Shown: positions 43,166 to 59,869, counted from the first letter of the stretch. The stretch is DNA of 64,000 bases from Cloeon dipterum (GCF_949628265.1 NC_088786.1:24201681-24265680); one strand, 5' to 3'. Notes: generated from the sequence alone by a model not told the origin. A program made the numbers and translations.

Positions 43166-43740
43166 GGTGTGGTTGAAAAATTTCTAGTGCAATGCTAATA
43201 GCAGCTAAAAACAATAAAATTTGGCATTACGCGCAAGTAAAGGCCAGCAGTGTTGTGTGTTATTCAACTAATACTTTCTCGAAAAAATCCTTTTCAAATG
43301 ATCGCGATCATCTGTTCGATGAAAACAATCTCCATTGCTGCCAACCTCAGAATTTCCTCAAGAACAACCCGCAAGAGCAATCGGCAATCTTGAGAGAATT
43401 TTTAAATAATACGTTGCTTTAAGATTATCATTTTCAAGTCAGCTTTTAAAAACTGTACTTTACTGAGGGTTCAAACTTAAATATATTCAAAATATTTTAT
43501 AGTAAAATATAAAAAATGCAATAATATTACAACCTAGGTTGGCAATGCATTTTTCTGAAATTCGTTTCGCCCGCCACCCGCAAAGTAACTAACAAGAACA
43601 AGCCAATGCAGCATGCCTTTGTGATTTTGACATGCACACACTGCGTCAGCTCAGCGGACTCTAACTTGGAGGAGCGTAAATTAAAAGTGAGAAAACTAAA
43701 AGGAAAAGTCTTCAAACTCTTGAATTTCAAATTAAAGATT
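43166..43740. promoter_or_regulatory. Short divergent interval between WDR37 and dCMP deaminase
   Basis: WDR37 starts leftward at 43165. The 5' UTR exon of the deaminase gene probably ends at a strong donor, GTTCG|GTAAGT (donor at 43766). Fewer than 600 nt therefore separate the two starts, so a bidirectional promoter is likely. I see no TATA box. Confidence 0.4.
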
Positions 43741-44078
43741 TAAGGGAACGTAGTAATCAAGTTCGGTAAGTGATTCTTGAAAAAATATCTTTCATGGATT
43801 AAATGGGACTATAATTTGCAGCACTTGTTTACTCGTCAGCAAATTTAAATAGTATCCCCATTTTAATGAATATAAGCATAATGTAATTTTATCAATTTTT
43901 GTGACACACAATAATTCAGATTTACATAAATATGTATTCTTTGGTATTATGATTTGCCACCGACACTAGTATAAATTTTGATTCATTTTTTTATTCTTTC
44001 TTTATTGCACGATTGTCTTGGTGAATACGATGTCTTTAGTGCTTATTTTTCATTTTGCTCGATTTTCAGATTGTCAGC

Positions 44079-44732
44079 ATGGATGGAACAAAATCATGCA
44101 ACGGGTCAAGAACCCATAGCGAAATAACCAATGAACAGCAGGAGGTGACAAGCAAGAGTTGCCAAATTAGTTCGCAAGAGCCTCGAGATCTGAATTCAGC
44201 TCGGACGGATTACTTGCATTGGGAAGACTATTTCATGGCTCTTGCCTTCCTCGCTGCCAAGAGGAGCAAAGACCCCTGCACCCAGGTCGGCGCCTGCATT
44301 GTTGACAAGTACAATAAAGTTGTTGGACTCGGTTACAATGGCTTCCCCATTGGGTGCAGTGACGAAGAGTTCCCATGGCGCAAGGGTGGGAAGACAGACC
44401 TGGACAGCAAGTACATGTACGTGTGCCACGCAGAGATGAACGCAATACTGAACAAGATCACCGCGGACGTCACTGGATGCACTATGTTTGTAGCTCTTTT
44501 CCCGTGCGCTGAGTGCGCCAAAATAATAATTCAATCCAGAATCTCAACTGTCGTGTACATGTCAGACAAACACGCTTCAAAAAATGAAACGATTGCCTCA
44601 AAGCGAATGCTTGATGCTGCCGGAATTAAGTACCGGCGTCATACTCCTAGAGAAAAGAAAATTGTGATTGACTTTGACGATATTGATTGGTCAGGTATGA
44701 GCCAAGTTCCTCAGTCACCTATCAAAAATTGA
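44079..44732 (+). CDS. DCTD: Deoxycytidylate (dCMP) deaminase
   Basis: One coding exon of 217 residues, from ATG 44079 to TGA 44730-44732. A splice acceptor (TTTTCAG, ending 44069) lies nine bases before the ATG, so at least one 5' UTR exon exists, probably ending at 43765. The N-terminal 42 residues are polar and poorly conserved. The catalytic core follows: [30 protein letters not shown]-type start, zinc ligand His117 with catalytic Glu119 (CHAEMNAI), and PCAEC with Cys143 and Cys146. The GYNGFP and SDKH motifs that contact nucleotide are present. It deaminates dCMP to dUMP, supplying thymidylate synthase, and is controlled by dCTP/dTTP in this family. No residue expected for activity is missing. 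Confidence 0.95.
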   Translation: MDGTKSCNGSRTHSEITNEQQEVTSKSCQISSQEPRDLNSARTDYLHWEDYFMALAFLAAKRSKDPCTQVGACIVDKYNKVVGLGYNGFPIGCSDEEFPWRKGGKTDLDSKYMYVCHAEMNAILNKITADVTGCTMFVALFPCAECAKIIIQSRISTVVYMSDKHASKNETIASKRMLDAAGIKYRRHTPREKKIVIDFDDIDWSGMSQVPQSPIKN

Positions 44733-45077
44733 AATCCAAAGACTGTTGGAACGGCAATTTTCAAATCTAGATTATTTGGAAATTATTGGTGCTAAATCTT
44801 TACGAGTAAATTAAATTTTCATAAAACTATCCTTTGTTAAAAGAACAAAATTTCCAAAACTGTACAGATATTGCTTGAAGCAATATTTAAATTTTGTTAT
44901 CTTCTCAAACCATCTCTGACTTTAGTCATTTCCACTGACTGTATATTTACCTGATTTTAGCTCACTTTTGTATCAGCACAACGTCCTATAATCATTACCC
45001 CAATTTCTTATGAAATTACAACTTTTAAAACAGCACTCTTTTTCATTCCTTAATAGATTTCCCTTTTGATTGAGATA

Positions 45078-45083
45078 AATAAA
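45078..45083 (+). terminator. Poly(A) signal of dCMP deaminase
   Basis: AATAAA about 350 nt after the stop; a second AATAAA lies near 45105. The gene converges with LETM1, whose stop is at 45221, so the two 3' UTRs are close or overlap. Confidence 0.5.
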
Positions 45084-45220
45084 AAATTCCTTGCTGTCTA
45101 TGAAAATAAATTATTCCCAGCAAGCTGGTCAAAAATTGTACAGAAGCAATTACACAGGAAGTCTAGAAGCAAGAAGTAGTATTTAGTTGAACAGAAAATA
45201 TAACAACCAAATAATCAAGC

Positions 45221-48335
<3,115 letters not shown>

Positions 48336-49705
48336 TTTTGCTTCAGTTCCTTCAATGGTCTCTTCTATTCACTATTTCTTACAACTTATTTATCACAGCA
48401 ATATACCTGGAAGTAAACAATGATCATTTTAAAATTCATTAGTAGTCAGCTCATAGTTATGATTAAAAACTAGGTCAACATAGACCAATTAAATAGGAGA
48501 GAAGGTCAGCGAATGATATTCACCTAAATTTACTACGCTTAGTCTGATGGTAATAAGAAGCAAATAATGTCTTCAGCTGTGTATTAGGTGTGGAAATTAT
48601 TTTTAGTCACTTTCCGTCACCGCCGGATTGAAATTGCGGTTCTTGTGCTCATGAAAATGATGGAAACGTTTACGGTTCTCAGAACTGATGTGGATCAATT
48701 ACTTCTTCTCCTAAGTTTGCTTCGGTTGATTGGAATGTCACAGATGTTCTCAAAGGTTAGCGAAAAAGCGTAATTTAGCCAAAAGAGTGACATTTATCTT
48801 TCCTCTCTTGCTTGCAAATTTCGTCCAATTTCGAAGTTGTGGCCGCGCAGCTGTGGATCAGGCGATCTAGAAGGGGGCGGAGTCGAGCTGCTTGGCACAA
48901 CGCACTAAAGCAAACGCAGTGACAGTGACGTTAAAGCTCCTTGAGATAGTCCGTGTTTTGTCGCACTTCTAATTTTTATGTTCACCGGTGCTAACAAGAC
49001 GTCAATGGAAAATTTTGATTTGTTCAAGGTGATACCACTTCAGTCACCCGTTTTCCAGTCAGGCATTACCAAGTAAAAATCAGCTCTAATTTGGCTCAAT
49101 ATCGAGATGTTTTCTTCAAACAAATTTCATTTTTGCAGCTGTCGCTCTGCTTAAACTGTCCTCGCCCAACCCAATCTGTGGTGCATCGTGTGACTTTTAA
49201 AATAATACAACCAAAACAAAGCAGAGGGGAGGATCCGTCTTGGCCTGGTCGCGGCTCTCTTCACAACTCAACAACAGCTGCAGAGCATAATACAAAACAG
49301 AATTAAAATCAGATCCATATTAAGGCCACCTGTATTCTATCATACATACGTGGTCGGGTAAGAAAATTTTTACCGTAATCAAACTGATGTATTTGTGTTT
49401 ACTTGTCACTTAAAATCGAATTACATGAACATCACTGTCTGGAACTGTTCAAGAAATTACTATCTAATACCAGACTGACTTTGGTTAGCTGTTAGATCAT
49501 AATTATTATGTCTGATGCTTTAGCCAAAGTACATATATGTAGTCCAGATTCCATAGTTTTGTTTTTGTGTAGAACGTATCTATTGGACAATATCTGCTAG
49601 TAATACCTTAACATTTACTTTCTTGAAAAAAATCATTTAACTTTCTACTTTCAAATCATTTTTGAACTTGTTTCATAAGCAAAAATTGTATTTTTTGTTC
49701 ACAGG
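48336..49705. promoter_or_regulatory. Divergent interval between LETM1 and ARMH3
   Basis: LETM1 starts leftward at 48335 and ARMH3 coding starts at 49706. A GC-rich patch with GGGGGCGGAG (about 48871-48880, SP1/KLF-like) lies in the middle and could drive both. A likely ARMH3 5' UTR exon ends near 49027 (TTCAAG|GTGATA). It contains a short upstream reading frame that starts at an ATG near 48978 and is out of frame with ARMH3. Confidence 0.4.
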
Positions 49706-52500
49706 ATGTCAAATTCCCGAAAATGGGGCAACGTCAGCTCCAAAAAACCTAGCAAAGGAAAGGTCGTTCAAATTTATGAATCCTTTTTTAAGGTCAGTTT
49801 CTTGCCTCTTGATTTAAAAACTTCTATTGGTAATTATTGCTTATTTCGATTTTTAGGGAGAAGATCCTTCCGTTGGAAATGAGCATTTCTGGCACGAATT
49901 TTTCCTCTTGAAGCCAAGTGTGTCTAAGCTGGAGTCTGAGCTTGCAAAACTGAATGGCGAGCAGCTGACTCAGCTCAAAGACAATTTAAATCTCATTTGT
50001 GTTCAGTGCATTGACATTTTGGAGGATTCATCCCAAATTAGAATAGCAGTTGCTCTGCAGGTATTTTGACAAAATTGTTATAAATTTCTTGAAATGCAAC
50101 AATTTTTGTATATCCAGACGCTATGCACAATTCTGAAGGCCATCACCAGAAAAGCGGCTTCTGAAAGCAACCTGGACATAGTCAACATTTTGGTTGGACA
50201 CGACTCTAGTAAAAAATACATTCCTCTACTTTTCGAACGCTGTAGCTCAATCCTATCAAGTCTGAGTAAAAATGAAGCTCACAAATCAGGAAACTAATCT
50301 TAATTCTGCAGGTAATCCAAACAGCGAAATCAAGAACCTTGCGTTGCGCTTGATTCTCGCTCTGGCCACAGGATCTGAAAACCTGAGTCAAAACACCATT
50401 CTGGAGTATTCTATGAACTACACGAGTCAGGTCCTCTTTGAAGCTCTGGTCTACATTCTTCAAGATCCAGACACACGCCTTGCTCTTGGCCAGTTTGTGA
50501 TTCAACTTCTGACCTTATTCGTGAACTTTAGCAAATATGAGGGAACAAATCCATTTGTTGTCCAACTTTCGATTTTGGACATTGAATTGGCCTTAATAGG
50601 ATACAGCCAGGTAATAAATATTTTCCCTTTTCATAGCTTTAGTAAAAAAAATTTAAAATTATGAAGGTGATCACCAACCATTTAGCAGACTTCTGCTGGC
50701 AATATACCACACAGAATGCAGACACCCACGCTGGAGGATGGTTTTCCTCTCTTACCAACATGGTTGGATCTATGTTTGTGTCTGATGAAGGATCATGCAG
50801 AAATCAACAGTTGAAGTAATATTCCCTCAAGTGAAATATTTCAGTTTGCTGTATATTTATAATTCATCTAGGAATCACAACGCCATCCTTTTGGCTCTGT
50901 ACGAAGCTGTGCACCTCAACCGAAACTTCATTACAAACTTAGTTCAAACGCAAGCTGACACGAGCAGCCCTCCCTCTCCAACAGCCACTCTGGACAACAT
51001 CAGAGCCTCCGCAGAGAGTAACCAGGCCCCATCTCAGATTCACCTCATGGCAAATCCTGCTTCTCAGCCCACAAGTCTCTTGGCCACGTTCATAGAGTAT
51101 TGGTAAGGATTGCTAGCATTTTCCACTGTCCGCTTTGCTAATGTTAAGCTCAAATCCAGTTCAATCGTGACCCAGGACACAAAACCAGACACCCTTTTCA
51201 ACAACGGCAAGCTTTGTCTCCTCATTCTAACCTGTATTTCTGAGGACCAATACGCAAACTCACTGATGCACGATCCCAACCTGGTCTACAAAGTTCAGCT
51301 GCACCGATCTCCGATGCGTCACAGGAAAATCCCTTCAGATCCGTCACTTCCTGCTCAACCTTTGGCATGTGCTATGCTAGGTAAGCAATTAGCAGAAAGT
51401 CGTGACTTTGTTCATTCACAATCATGTTTTGCTGCAGATTTTGTCGTAGAGTTCATCACAAGTCACAAAATGAAGCGCTTCCCCATGGAACTGTATCTTC
51501 TAAGTATTGGAATCGCCCAAAGACTAGTGTGCTATCAAAAGAGGTGCAGAGTACGACTTTCGTACCAGTGGCCTGAGTTGTGGAAGTCACTTATTGCCTT
51601 ACTGAGGTTTCTCTTGTCTCACGAAGGGACCCTGGCCAAGAAGATGAATATCTTCCAGTTAGCTTTGCAGGTTCAAGTTAACAATTATGTGCCTCACTAG
51701 CGTTGACTAACATCACGTTTAAAATCATCAGGTGGTCAACATTTTCAATCTGTTCATTACGTATGGCGACACATTCCTTCCCTCTCCAACAAGCTATGAT
51801 GAACTGTATTATGAAATGATCAGAATGCACCAAGTTTTCAACAACTTGCACGCTATGGGTAAGCCGGCAATCATCAAACTAGTATTAATCTTTTAAAATT
51901 CATCTTTTCTAGCTCTTCGCTACTCTTCAATTGAAGGAGAGTTCAAAGAATGGGCTCAGAAATTAGCGAACAGCCTGGTTAATGTCAGGTAATGAACCTT
52001 CTCTTAGCATGGAAATGTGTCTCACTTACTATTTCCAATCATTTAGGGCAATCACAAGCCATTTTGTACCAAAAATAAACACGTGGCTGACTGATCAAGG
52101 ACTGTCAACGCCTTCCGAGGACCAGGTAGATAAATCAACTTGCTAAAAATCATGTAACTAAAATGTAGCTGTTGATTTTAGATTTTAGAAGTTGTGAGAT
52201 GCAACTATGATAGTCTGATGCTGAAGCTTCAAGATAACTTGGACCACTACGAGAGATACTCTGAGTCACCTCATCATGAGAGCTTTTTCTATACAATGGT
52301 GAGTACTATTTTTCTTTCTTTTTGGTTTGGTTTATCTTTATCGTGAACATATTTATTTGGAGTTGTTTCACAAGACCTGCAATCTAAGTCGTAAAAATTT
52401 CCAGGTCCAAACTGTAATCAGTGACATCAATCAGAACATTGATTTCACTCCAGAAGAGAGCGTGCAGAAAGTTTTCCAAGACTTTGCTTCTGTATCGTAA
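49706..52500 (+). CDS. ARMH3: Armadillo-like helical domain-containing protein 3
   Basis: Exons: 49706-49792, 49857-50060, 50118-50265, 50312-50610, 50667-50815, 50872-51102, 51160-51380, 51438-51670, 51732-51858, 51913-51988, 52047-52125, 52182-52298, 52405-52500. Phases agree and give 688 residues, next to 689 in human ARMH3 (C10orf76). Conserved blocks include [96 protein letters not shown] and [14 protein letters not shown], with [17 protein letters not shown] near the end. The fold is all-helical armadillo-like (DUF1741 region). In vertebrates the protein acts at the Golgi with GBF1 and PI4KB and is used as a host factor by some enteroviruses. The start follows directly after a splice acceptor at 49704. 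Confidence 0.95.
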
Positions 52501-52736
52501 TGTGAATTATTTTTAGTTTAAGTTTAGTTGTTGTGGTCACGTTTCTTCCAATTGAGTGATTATTTTTCCAAATCTGATAAATGTGTCAAGAACAGATTTT
52601 TCTTATATTTATCTTAATCAACCAATCAATCGACAATTGTTATAAAAATATTGTACTTCACCTTAACTTGATGACTTACTTGAGTTAATTTACAAGAGCA
52701 GCCAAGAACTTCTACTTATAAGAATTCTGAGGTTCA

Positions 52737-52742
52737 AATAAA
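52737..52742 (+). terminator. Poly(A) signal of ARMH3
   Basis: AATAAA 237 nt after the ARMH3 stop. Confidence 0.55.
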
Positions 52743-53670
52743 ACAAATCTGATTTTTGGCAGCTAAAGAGATTTTGTATTTTTAAAAATATTATGCAACT
52801 GCTTCATAAGACATGGATACATTAATGCTAGGTAATTTGTTTTCACAAATTTATTCTCACGGTGTTGCGTTTATGAAGAAGACATCAGTCTCAAAAAGTA
52901 CAATACGACACGGAATGAACTGCAATCCAATTGATAATGCTCTATTTCAAATGATTGAGTGTTGATCCTTTAATATCTCAAGGGCCTTCTAAATAAGGCG
53001 CAATTCAGCACGCGTTTCCTTATATTAAATTTTAATTCTCATGTGAGAAGGCAAAGACGATAAAATATTTTCAGCTCAGTACCATTACAGATAAAATCAC
53101 AAATTTAACATTGCAAGAGGAATCAAGTGACAAAGAAGAGATTATACTTTCCTTTTTTAATATAATATGCGTATAGTTTTTTTTTTGCTAATATTTCTTC
53201 TGTAAATATCATAATTATGCATTTTGTCTTTTTGGCTACGGCTGCGTTGACACAATGACTTGGATCGCGAGCGGGTGGTGGAAAATATTTGTCTCTAACC
53301 CGTCGCGTCTGAACGAACTTTGCTATTGGCATCTGGAGAATGCTATCATGGAGTATAATGAATGTGAATGCAATGAAAATGTCTGGAAAGGTCTTTTTGT
53401 GAGTGAGAGAATCGCGTTTTGCCAAACTTTGGACGTTAGATTTTGCCTTTGGTCTTCACCTTCAAATTCCACCGTACAACATCAACAAACAGACAACCTG
53501 TGGCCTCGCTTGGTGGCGACCGGCCGAACAGGAAACGAGCAACCGACCAAACAGTGAACTCAACTCGAGATGAGAAACAATTAGAACGTACTGCCACTCG
53601 GGAGAGCTACACCTAGTAATTGGGGAATCTATCCGTACCCAGGCCGGATCTGCCTGAGCACCGACGTTAG
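52743..53670. other. Intergenic region between ARMH3 and the aminopeptidase
   Basis: AT-rich on the left, GC-richer from about 53230. It should contain the 3' UTR of the minus-strand aminopeptidase. No further gene is recognised. Confidence 0.5.
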
Positions 53671-56600
53671 TTATATGGGATGTTCCTTCAGCCAGGTGGC
53701 AATCATGCGCTCATTGGAGCGGACCCATTTCGCGTTCAGCTGGATATTCTCCAAGCTCTGCCGCATGATCCGGTGTTGCCCCCATCGCCTGGGAAGGGCC
53801 TTTAGGAACTGGGAGACCTGCAAATCATTCGGTCAGGCTGAAAGAATCAAATTAAAAACACCCTGCTCACCTCTTCCACGTCGTATGGAGATGAAAAGTG
53901 TGACGTGACCGTTCCTACGAGGCCTCCGAGGGCGGCGGTGCTGTTGCCGAGTGCATTCTGCAGGCGCCTCCAGTTAGCACGCACGTGGCGCCAGGCCAGG
54001 AGGCGACCTTCGGGGTTGGACGCCACCACTGTGAATACCAACTTCAGGTCTTGCGGTTTGACCATGTTGCGGTCGAGGGAGGCTTGCAGGAACCTTTGCA
54101 GCAGCCAGGGATCGGAGGCAAGGCCAAGAGCTTTGAGCAGGAGGCGGCGCTCGCTTGGCACGGCCGTCAAGTTGTAGCGCGACCAACAGAACTCCCATTC
54201 TTGTTCGCCTCCGTATTTAATTCCTGGCGGGATTGGACTTTTAAAATATTTTTTGCGATGACAAGAGTGGATTTTTTACCAGCGGTGTACACAACTTCTC
54301 GCAAATTCGGGGACACCGTTTTGTTGTTGTTCATCCAGTCGGAGAAGATTCTTCTCGCTTGCCTGACAGTGGTGGATTCGCCAAACATGACTGCGGCAGA
54401 GAGGATTTCACTCCTCAAAAGTCTGCAGCAAAGTAGTTTTATTTAAATAGATTTTCTCTATTATTGCGTGTTCTATACTTTTGAAGGTGGGTCCCAGTTT
54501 CGTTCCACCCAATGCGGGTGGCGGCAGGATTCAGGATTCCTTGCATGTGCTGCAGGAACAGTTTGTAAGCGGCAGACTCTTGCAGTCGTCGAGCCCAGTT
54601 CTGCATGCTTTCGAGTGCAGTCACCCATGGTGCGTAGTGCTGTTCGTTCTTGAGGTACAGAGACAGTTCAAGGGGAAGCTCAGGACCAAGAACGCCAGAT
54701 CTGAAATTTTCCCCTCTGCAGACCACAATTTAATTCCGTCCTTTCACCATACCTGCACAAGGTAAAGGCATCGTCTATCAAGCTAGCTCGATCAGCGGGA
54801 CTGAAGACGTGAGTGTTGTTTATTAGTGCGGCGACAAGTGCATTCCACGTGTCCTTGTCATAGTTGACTCGGTAAAACCCAGACTGGTTGACGTTGGCTT
54901 TGAACCAAATAGCGTCTTCAGGCAGAGTAAATGCGACTGCAAGCACATTTTTCTATAAATATCGGTGTTTATAGGATTTAATTTTTATTCAGTTACCATC
55001 GGTCATGTTCATCCAGACTTGTTTAACGCCATCTTCGGGCCTATTGGTTCTGTAGCTCAATGGAATGTACCACTTGTAGTTGAACTTAGAAGTGGGAAGG
55101 TTGGAAGTGTCGTTTGAAGATGACATCAGGAACCTATCTTGCCGGGCGTAGATGTCCGTTCCGTTTCGTTCTATCGTCACCAGTGGAAATCCCATTTGCA
55201 AAGTCCAAGTGTCCATGATGCTCTTTGTTGTTTCAAAGAGTGAATTTAATTTTCATATATTTGAAATGCCACGCTGACATTCACCTTCACGTGTAAAGCT
55301 GCCGGCGAGGTATCACTCAATGCTTTCCAAAGGTCAGTGGTGTCTGCATTTTGATACTCATGCGTCAGCAAATAAAGCTGGAGTCCGCTCCTCAACGTGT
55401 CTCTTCCCAAAAACCCCTCAAGCATGGCGATGATCGCGGCGCCCTTCAGATAAAAAGTGACAATGAATCGTTATTTTATACAGTTAACACACATTAACAC
55501 GTTATGCTGCTTTTATTACCTTCGAGTAGCTGATTGCGTCGAAAATGGCTTCTATCTCTGACGGGTCTCGCACTTCCACGGAGATTGGATGGCTTGATGC
55601 CAGGGCGTCGAGTGCCAAAGCTGGTTGCGTTTTATCTACCACGAATTGCTCGAGCATCGCCCAGTCCGGCCGCACGTACGCCACCCCCACGTACTCGAGG
55701 AAGCTGGCAAAGCCCTCGTTGAGCCACAAGTCGGACCACCACCTCATCGTGACAAGATTTCCGAACCACTGCGAAGCAAGCATTTAATTAGGTTGTATTT
55801 TATTTTGTGTTATTCTTTACCTGATGAGCAAGCTCATGGGCAATCACGATCGCCACCCATTGGTGCGCCGCAGAAGATGTTTCAAGCGGGTCGTAGAGTA
55901 TTGATGACTCGCGGTAAGTGATTAGCCCCCAATTTTCCATTGCACCAGCGGCGAAGTCCGGGATGGCAATCAGATCTAAAAAATTGGTCAAATATTTGGA
56001 TAAAATATTTTTAGGGAATTTCAAAAATATGGACTGCACCATCCTTGTCACGCAAAGGCAATTTATTAGTCTCAATTTTTTGTTTTGGCGTTTAAATTGG
56101 CACCCTGTTTTATGAGAAGCAGTTTGGTTCCCAAAAAGAGGGCAACAAAAGTTGAGGAATAAATTAAAACGAGGGTGATGAAATCCATTTTTCAAGTTAG
56201 TTGGCTTGAATATAAATATAAGCCTTTATAAATAATTAATCGTTTGGCATAAATTGACGAACCTTGTTTTGGAAGGGAGTACGAAACGTTAAAGAAGTTT
56301 TCAAAAAAATCCATCAGGGTCGTTGCAGTTTCCAAGGCGAATTCGGCTCTATTCAGCTGATGTTGCGGCGCGTAAACGGAGACGGAAATCTGGTTTTGTG
56401 TGACCATGCTCTTCTTGTGGTAGTCACACACGACAAAAGCAACGAGATACGTGCTCATCGGCACAGACTCCTCAAAGTCGTCTCGCAGCTGCAAAAAGGA
56501 GCATTGCTCTTGACACGCTCAAGAAATCGATTTTTAAGTCGGTTACCAGCCCAGTTCCCATGTAGAAGCCTGCGTCCTCGGTGTTCGCCACGGGCATGTT

Positions 56601-58108
56601 GGTGAGGGAGATGTGAAAGCGGTCTCGGAATATGGAAATTTTGAAGCGCGCCTTGAAGTGCGGTTCGTCGAAGCATGGGAACGCTGCCCGCGCGTGAGTC
56701 GCTTCGAAGTGCGTTGTCGCGAGCACCCTGAAATCGTCCGGCGATTTTATTAAAAAGCATGTCTATCGCGACGATTCAGCAAAAAGAGATTCGTCGGCGA
56801 CGGTTGCCTGTAAAAAAATCGCAAGCGCGCACCTCTTATCCCCTTCAGGAGTGGTGTAAGTGCTGACGTAGAATCCCTCCAGCTCGGTACTCAGCCGGTA
56901 TGTAAAACGCAGCTTCAAAGTGTAATTGTGGTTCTTCATGAACGGCTGCAGCGACTCGATATAGATTTGCTGCCCAGGAATAAATTCTAATATCTCCGTG
57001 ATGTTCATTATTTGGCCGTTACTCTCTTCCAGAGTCTGAAATTTACAACCACACCAATTTAAATTCAAAGATATCCCCCCATCGGGTCTTTTACTTTGTC
57101 CGTGATGCTGATGTTTTTGCTGTGCAGCACCAAAAACTCGGTCTCCTTGTCGACGGTGAATTCAATGCTCACTTGACCTGCAATGCGTGCGACGCACTTT
57201 CAGCCCCAGCTACGGCATTATAAAAGAGGGTTACCTTTCACGTAGTAAGTGGTGAGATTTGGATGAATGGTGAGATTATAGCGTAAGGGTCGCACAAAGT
57301 CCGGTAGCCGGAGACTGTTCCACGGATACGGTTCCCCGTTTGAGGCCTTCGGCTGCCGCGGCATGGCGTTTTCAAATTCATCAAAGTCATCCTCGTCGTC
57401 TCCCTGTCCCAGACAAGGGCAATCTGGAAGCGCACCAATCAATATCCCGGGAAAATAATGCATCAAGCGATTTTTACCTGTTTGACTGATGAAAGCGATC
57501 AAAATGGAAAAGGCGAACAAGCAAGCGAAAACTGAAGTTGCTATTATCAAAGCTTTTTTCTGAGAGCACACCGCCACCCCATTCCTTTCGTATAAGCTCC
57601 TTTTATTGCTGCTCTGGCTGTCGCCTCCTACAATCACAACAACTTTCTGTTTGACGATCCGTAAAAAAACATGATGATACATATAATATATCAATATAAT
57701 AAGTTTTCTTATTATTACAACAATAATCTACAGCGTGAGCAAGCAGCTGTTTTTATTATTTCATGATCACATTCTCTCGCAGGTTTAGTAAAAGTGCACG
57801 ACAAATTTTTAAGTGCAAACACGAAATACGTGGGCTAATTGTAATTCATGTTAATTTAATCGGCTTTATCTTTCGTGTTGTAAAGGACACTTGACGGGCA
57901 CGAATGTTTAAGAGTTCATGTGTGTGAATAATGCGCGGCTTAATGATATGCGCGAAATCGCGCGCCCACCGTGTGGAGCAACGACCAGGGGCACACTTGA
58001 AAAAAGAATTCAAAACACGAGCATCTGAATTCGGTCAACTAGTGTAACTGAAAAATTGAGCTGGCACTAATTACCTGTCAGAAACGCGACATTATCTTGA
58101 TCACTCAT
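53671..58108 (-). CDS. Type II membrane M1 zinc aminopeptidase (aminopeptidase N-like)
   Basis: Minus-strand exons: 58075-58108, 57478-57627, 57235-57423, 57095-57177, 56833-57035, 56547-56727, 56263-56488, 55821-55975, 55520-55768, 55285-55443, 54997-55222, 54753-54936, 54479-54700, 54280-54422, 53871-54223, 53671-53817. Phases agree and give 967 residues. A short cytoplasmic tail precedes a membrane segment at about 37-59 ([21 protein letters not shown]), then a stalk and the M1 ectodomain: GAMEN 366-370, zinc site HELAH 402-406, third ligand Glu425 in NEGFA 18 residues on, and Tyr488. The ERAP1_C-like C-terminal domain ends EHPI with no hydrophobic tail, so it is anchored at the N terminus, unlike the GPI-anchored gut aminopeptidases of Lepidoptera. 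It removes N-terminal residues from peptides outside the cell. The preferred residue cannot be told from sequence. Confidence 0.93.
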
Positions 58109-59808
58109 GGCGGCAGTTCGCTTCCAAACTACACTTTGCACATTTCGGACTGAGCTGACGTAGGCTAATTTGACAAAAGAGTCTCTAGCCACGGTTAGGC
58201 CGCGCTAAGAATTCTCACATAATCAGTGGCCGCCGACTCGCGATTTCGGCCGTGAACGCACCGAAAAAACGGCAGTCTCACTTGGTGCGAGCACGAGGGG
58301 CGAGTGAGGGTGCACTCGGCATCGCCACCGCAAGAAATCAATATTTTGGCGAAGGGGAGAAAACGGCACCGAGCGAAACGCGGGGAAAAATCAATACCCA
58401 CTCCTCTCTCTGCTGCTGCCTAGGACTGCTACTGTGCGAGCGTGGACCGACGGCCGTGGCTGCTGGCAGGGTGCGCGCCAAATTGCGATTTTATTCTCCC
58501 CCAGCTCTATTTTCTGACGGTTGTCGAGCCGACTTTGTAATTATCGGCTTGTCCAATCAACCTCGAGAGTGTTTGCTCAGTTTGTGGCAAATATGGGAAC
58601 ACGACTCGATTTTATTCGCAGCCGTCTTCCTCTTTTTTTCTCTCTGGGTGAGCGAGTTCACTTTCGCTCTCTAAACAGCTCCAAATACGGCCATTTCTGG
58701 TTAAAACGCGTTTAGCTTCAAAAGCACTCTATACACACTTTAGGGCCGGAACCCCGCCGAGCATGACTCGTGGGGTTTTTCACCTGCATTTCACTAATGA
58801 ATTTAACAAGGCGTGGTCTTATTATTCTAATAAACACGGAAGAGTGCTCGGCGAAAGCGAGGGGGGCTGGTCGGAGAGAATCTGCAGATGCAGCACTCTC
58901 TAGTGTCGCGGCTTTGCGCCTTTGTCTTGGAATGGTATGCAACCGGCGCGACGAGAGTGCCCGACTGGTGGTATTCACTCTCCTCACTCGGTCGAGAGAA
59001 GCAAAATCGCAAAATGAATAGGGAGCTTCGTTATTAAGAGCACACAAAAAATTTCTCACAATTGAGCCATCCCTACCGCGGCGGGCTTCGCAATTGCAAA
59101 ATCTTTTCTTCCAACACCGCGGGGATTTGACCCTCTTGCGTGACCTTGCGCGTTTTTTGCATGAAAAATATGTTGCACACACAAAAAGTGCTCCATCGCA
59201 CAGCAGGAGAGTTATAATGCTCAAGAAGTGAAGTGTGCTTATTTACTGTTTGGGTGAAGGGGAGTGCACGTACGTAATTTAGACTGGGCTTATTTCTCAT
59301 CAGCGCGAGGGTTGCATGCACGCAGGGGTTCAAATCATCAGGTTCCCTCACCGCGGCGACGGGAAAATGCTAATCTCCAGTTTAGCACGTGCTGCTTAAG
59401 TCACGATTTCATCGTATTCCGTAGAGGGCATAATGAAAGGATGGATTTAAGCAGTTGAACCCTTGCACTTGGCTCGAGAGCCTGCCGTATAAATGACGAG
59501 TCGTCGCATGCTACATGTTATACGTAATTAATAACGATTTACTTAGAAGTTTTCATAATTTAACGACAGACCGTGGAATAAGATAACGTATTTATTGCAG
59601 GCATGAACTGCTACAATCTTGCATGACAAATTTAATCTCTACTAATTACTAAAGACACAAAAATAATTGCATCTAATTTATTTCAAATACTTGGCCAAAA
59701 GGCACGCGTCTTGTTATTATACCTTTTTATAGCATTTAAAATATTTTCATGCTGTAAAGAACATTGAGTTCGGAATGAAAACACAATTGTAAAAATAAAT
59801 AAAAAATA
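58109..59808. other. Aminopeptidase promoter side and intergenic DNA
   Basis: About 1.7 kb with GC-rich patches at 58200-58480 and 58740-59150 that may be promoter or enhancer DNA. No gene is recognised. The right edge holds the 3' end of the EB-module gene. Confidence 0.45.
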
Positions 59809-59814
59809 TTTATT
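59809..59814 (-). terminator. Poly(A) signal of the EB-module gene
   Basis: AATAAA on the minus strand, 56 nt past the stop codon at 59870-59872. Confidence 0.6.
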
Positions 59815-59869
59815 TACATATAATGTGATAGACTTAGAGAGAGAGGTATGTTGCCTAATGACCAATTTT

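Noticed and set aside
53255-53557. 100-codon plus-strand open frame next to the aminopeptidase 3' end
   Set aside because: No family resemblance, no coding bias, and it lies in the expected 3' flank of the minus-strand gene.
58252-58674. 140-codon plus-strand open frame in the aminopeptidase upstream region
   Set aside because: Lies in GC-rich promoter-like DNA with no domain or splice support.
59325-59360. GGGGTTCAAATCATC, resembling a tRNA B box
   Set aside because: No matching A box, acceptor stem or anticodon arm could be folded around it.
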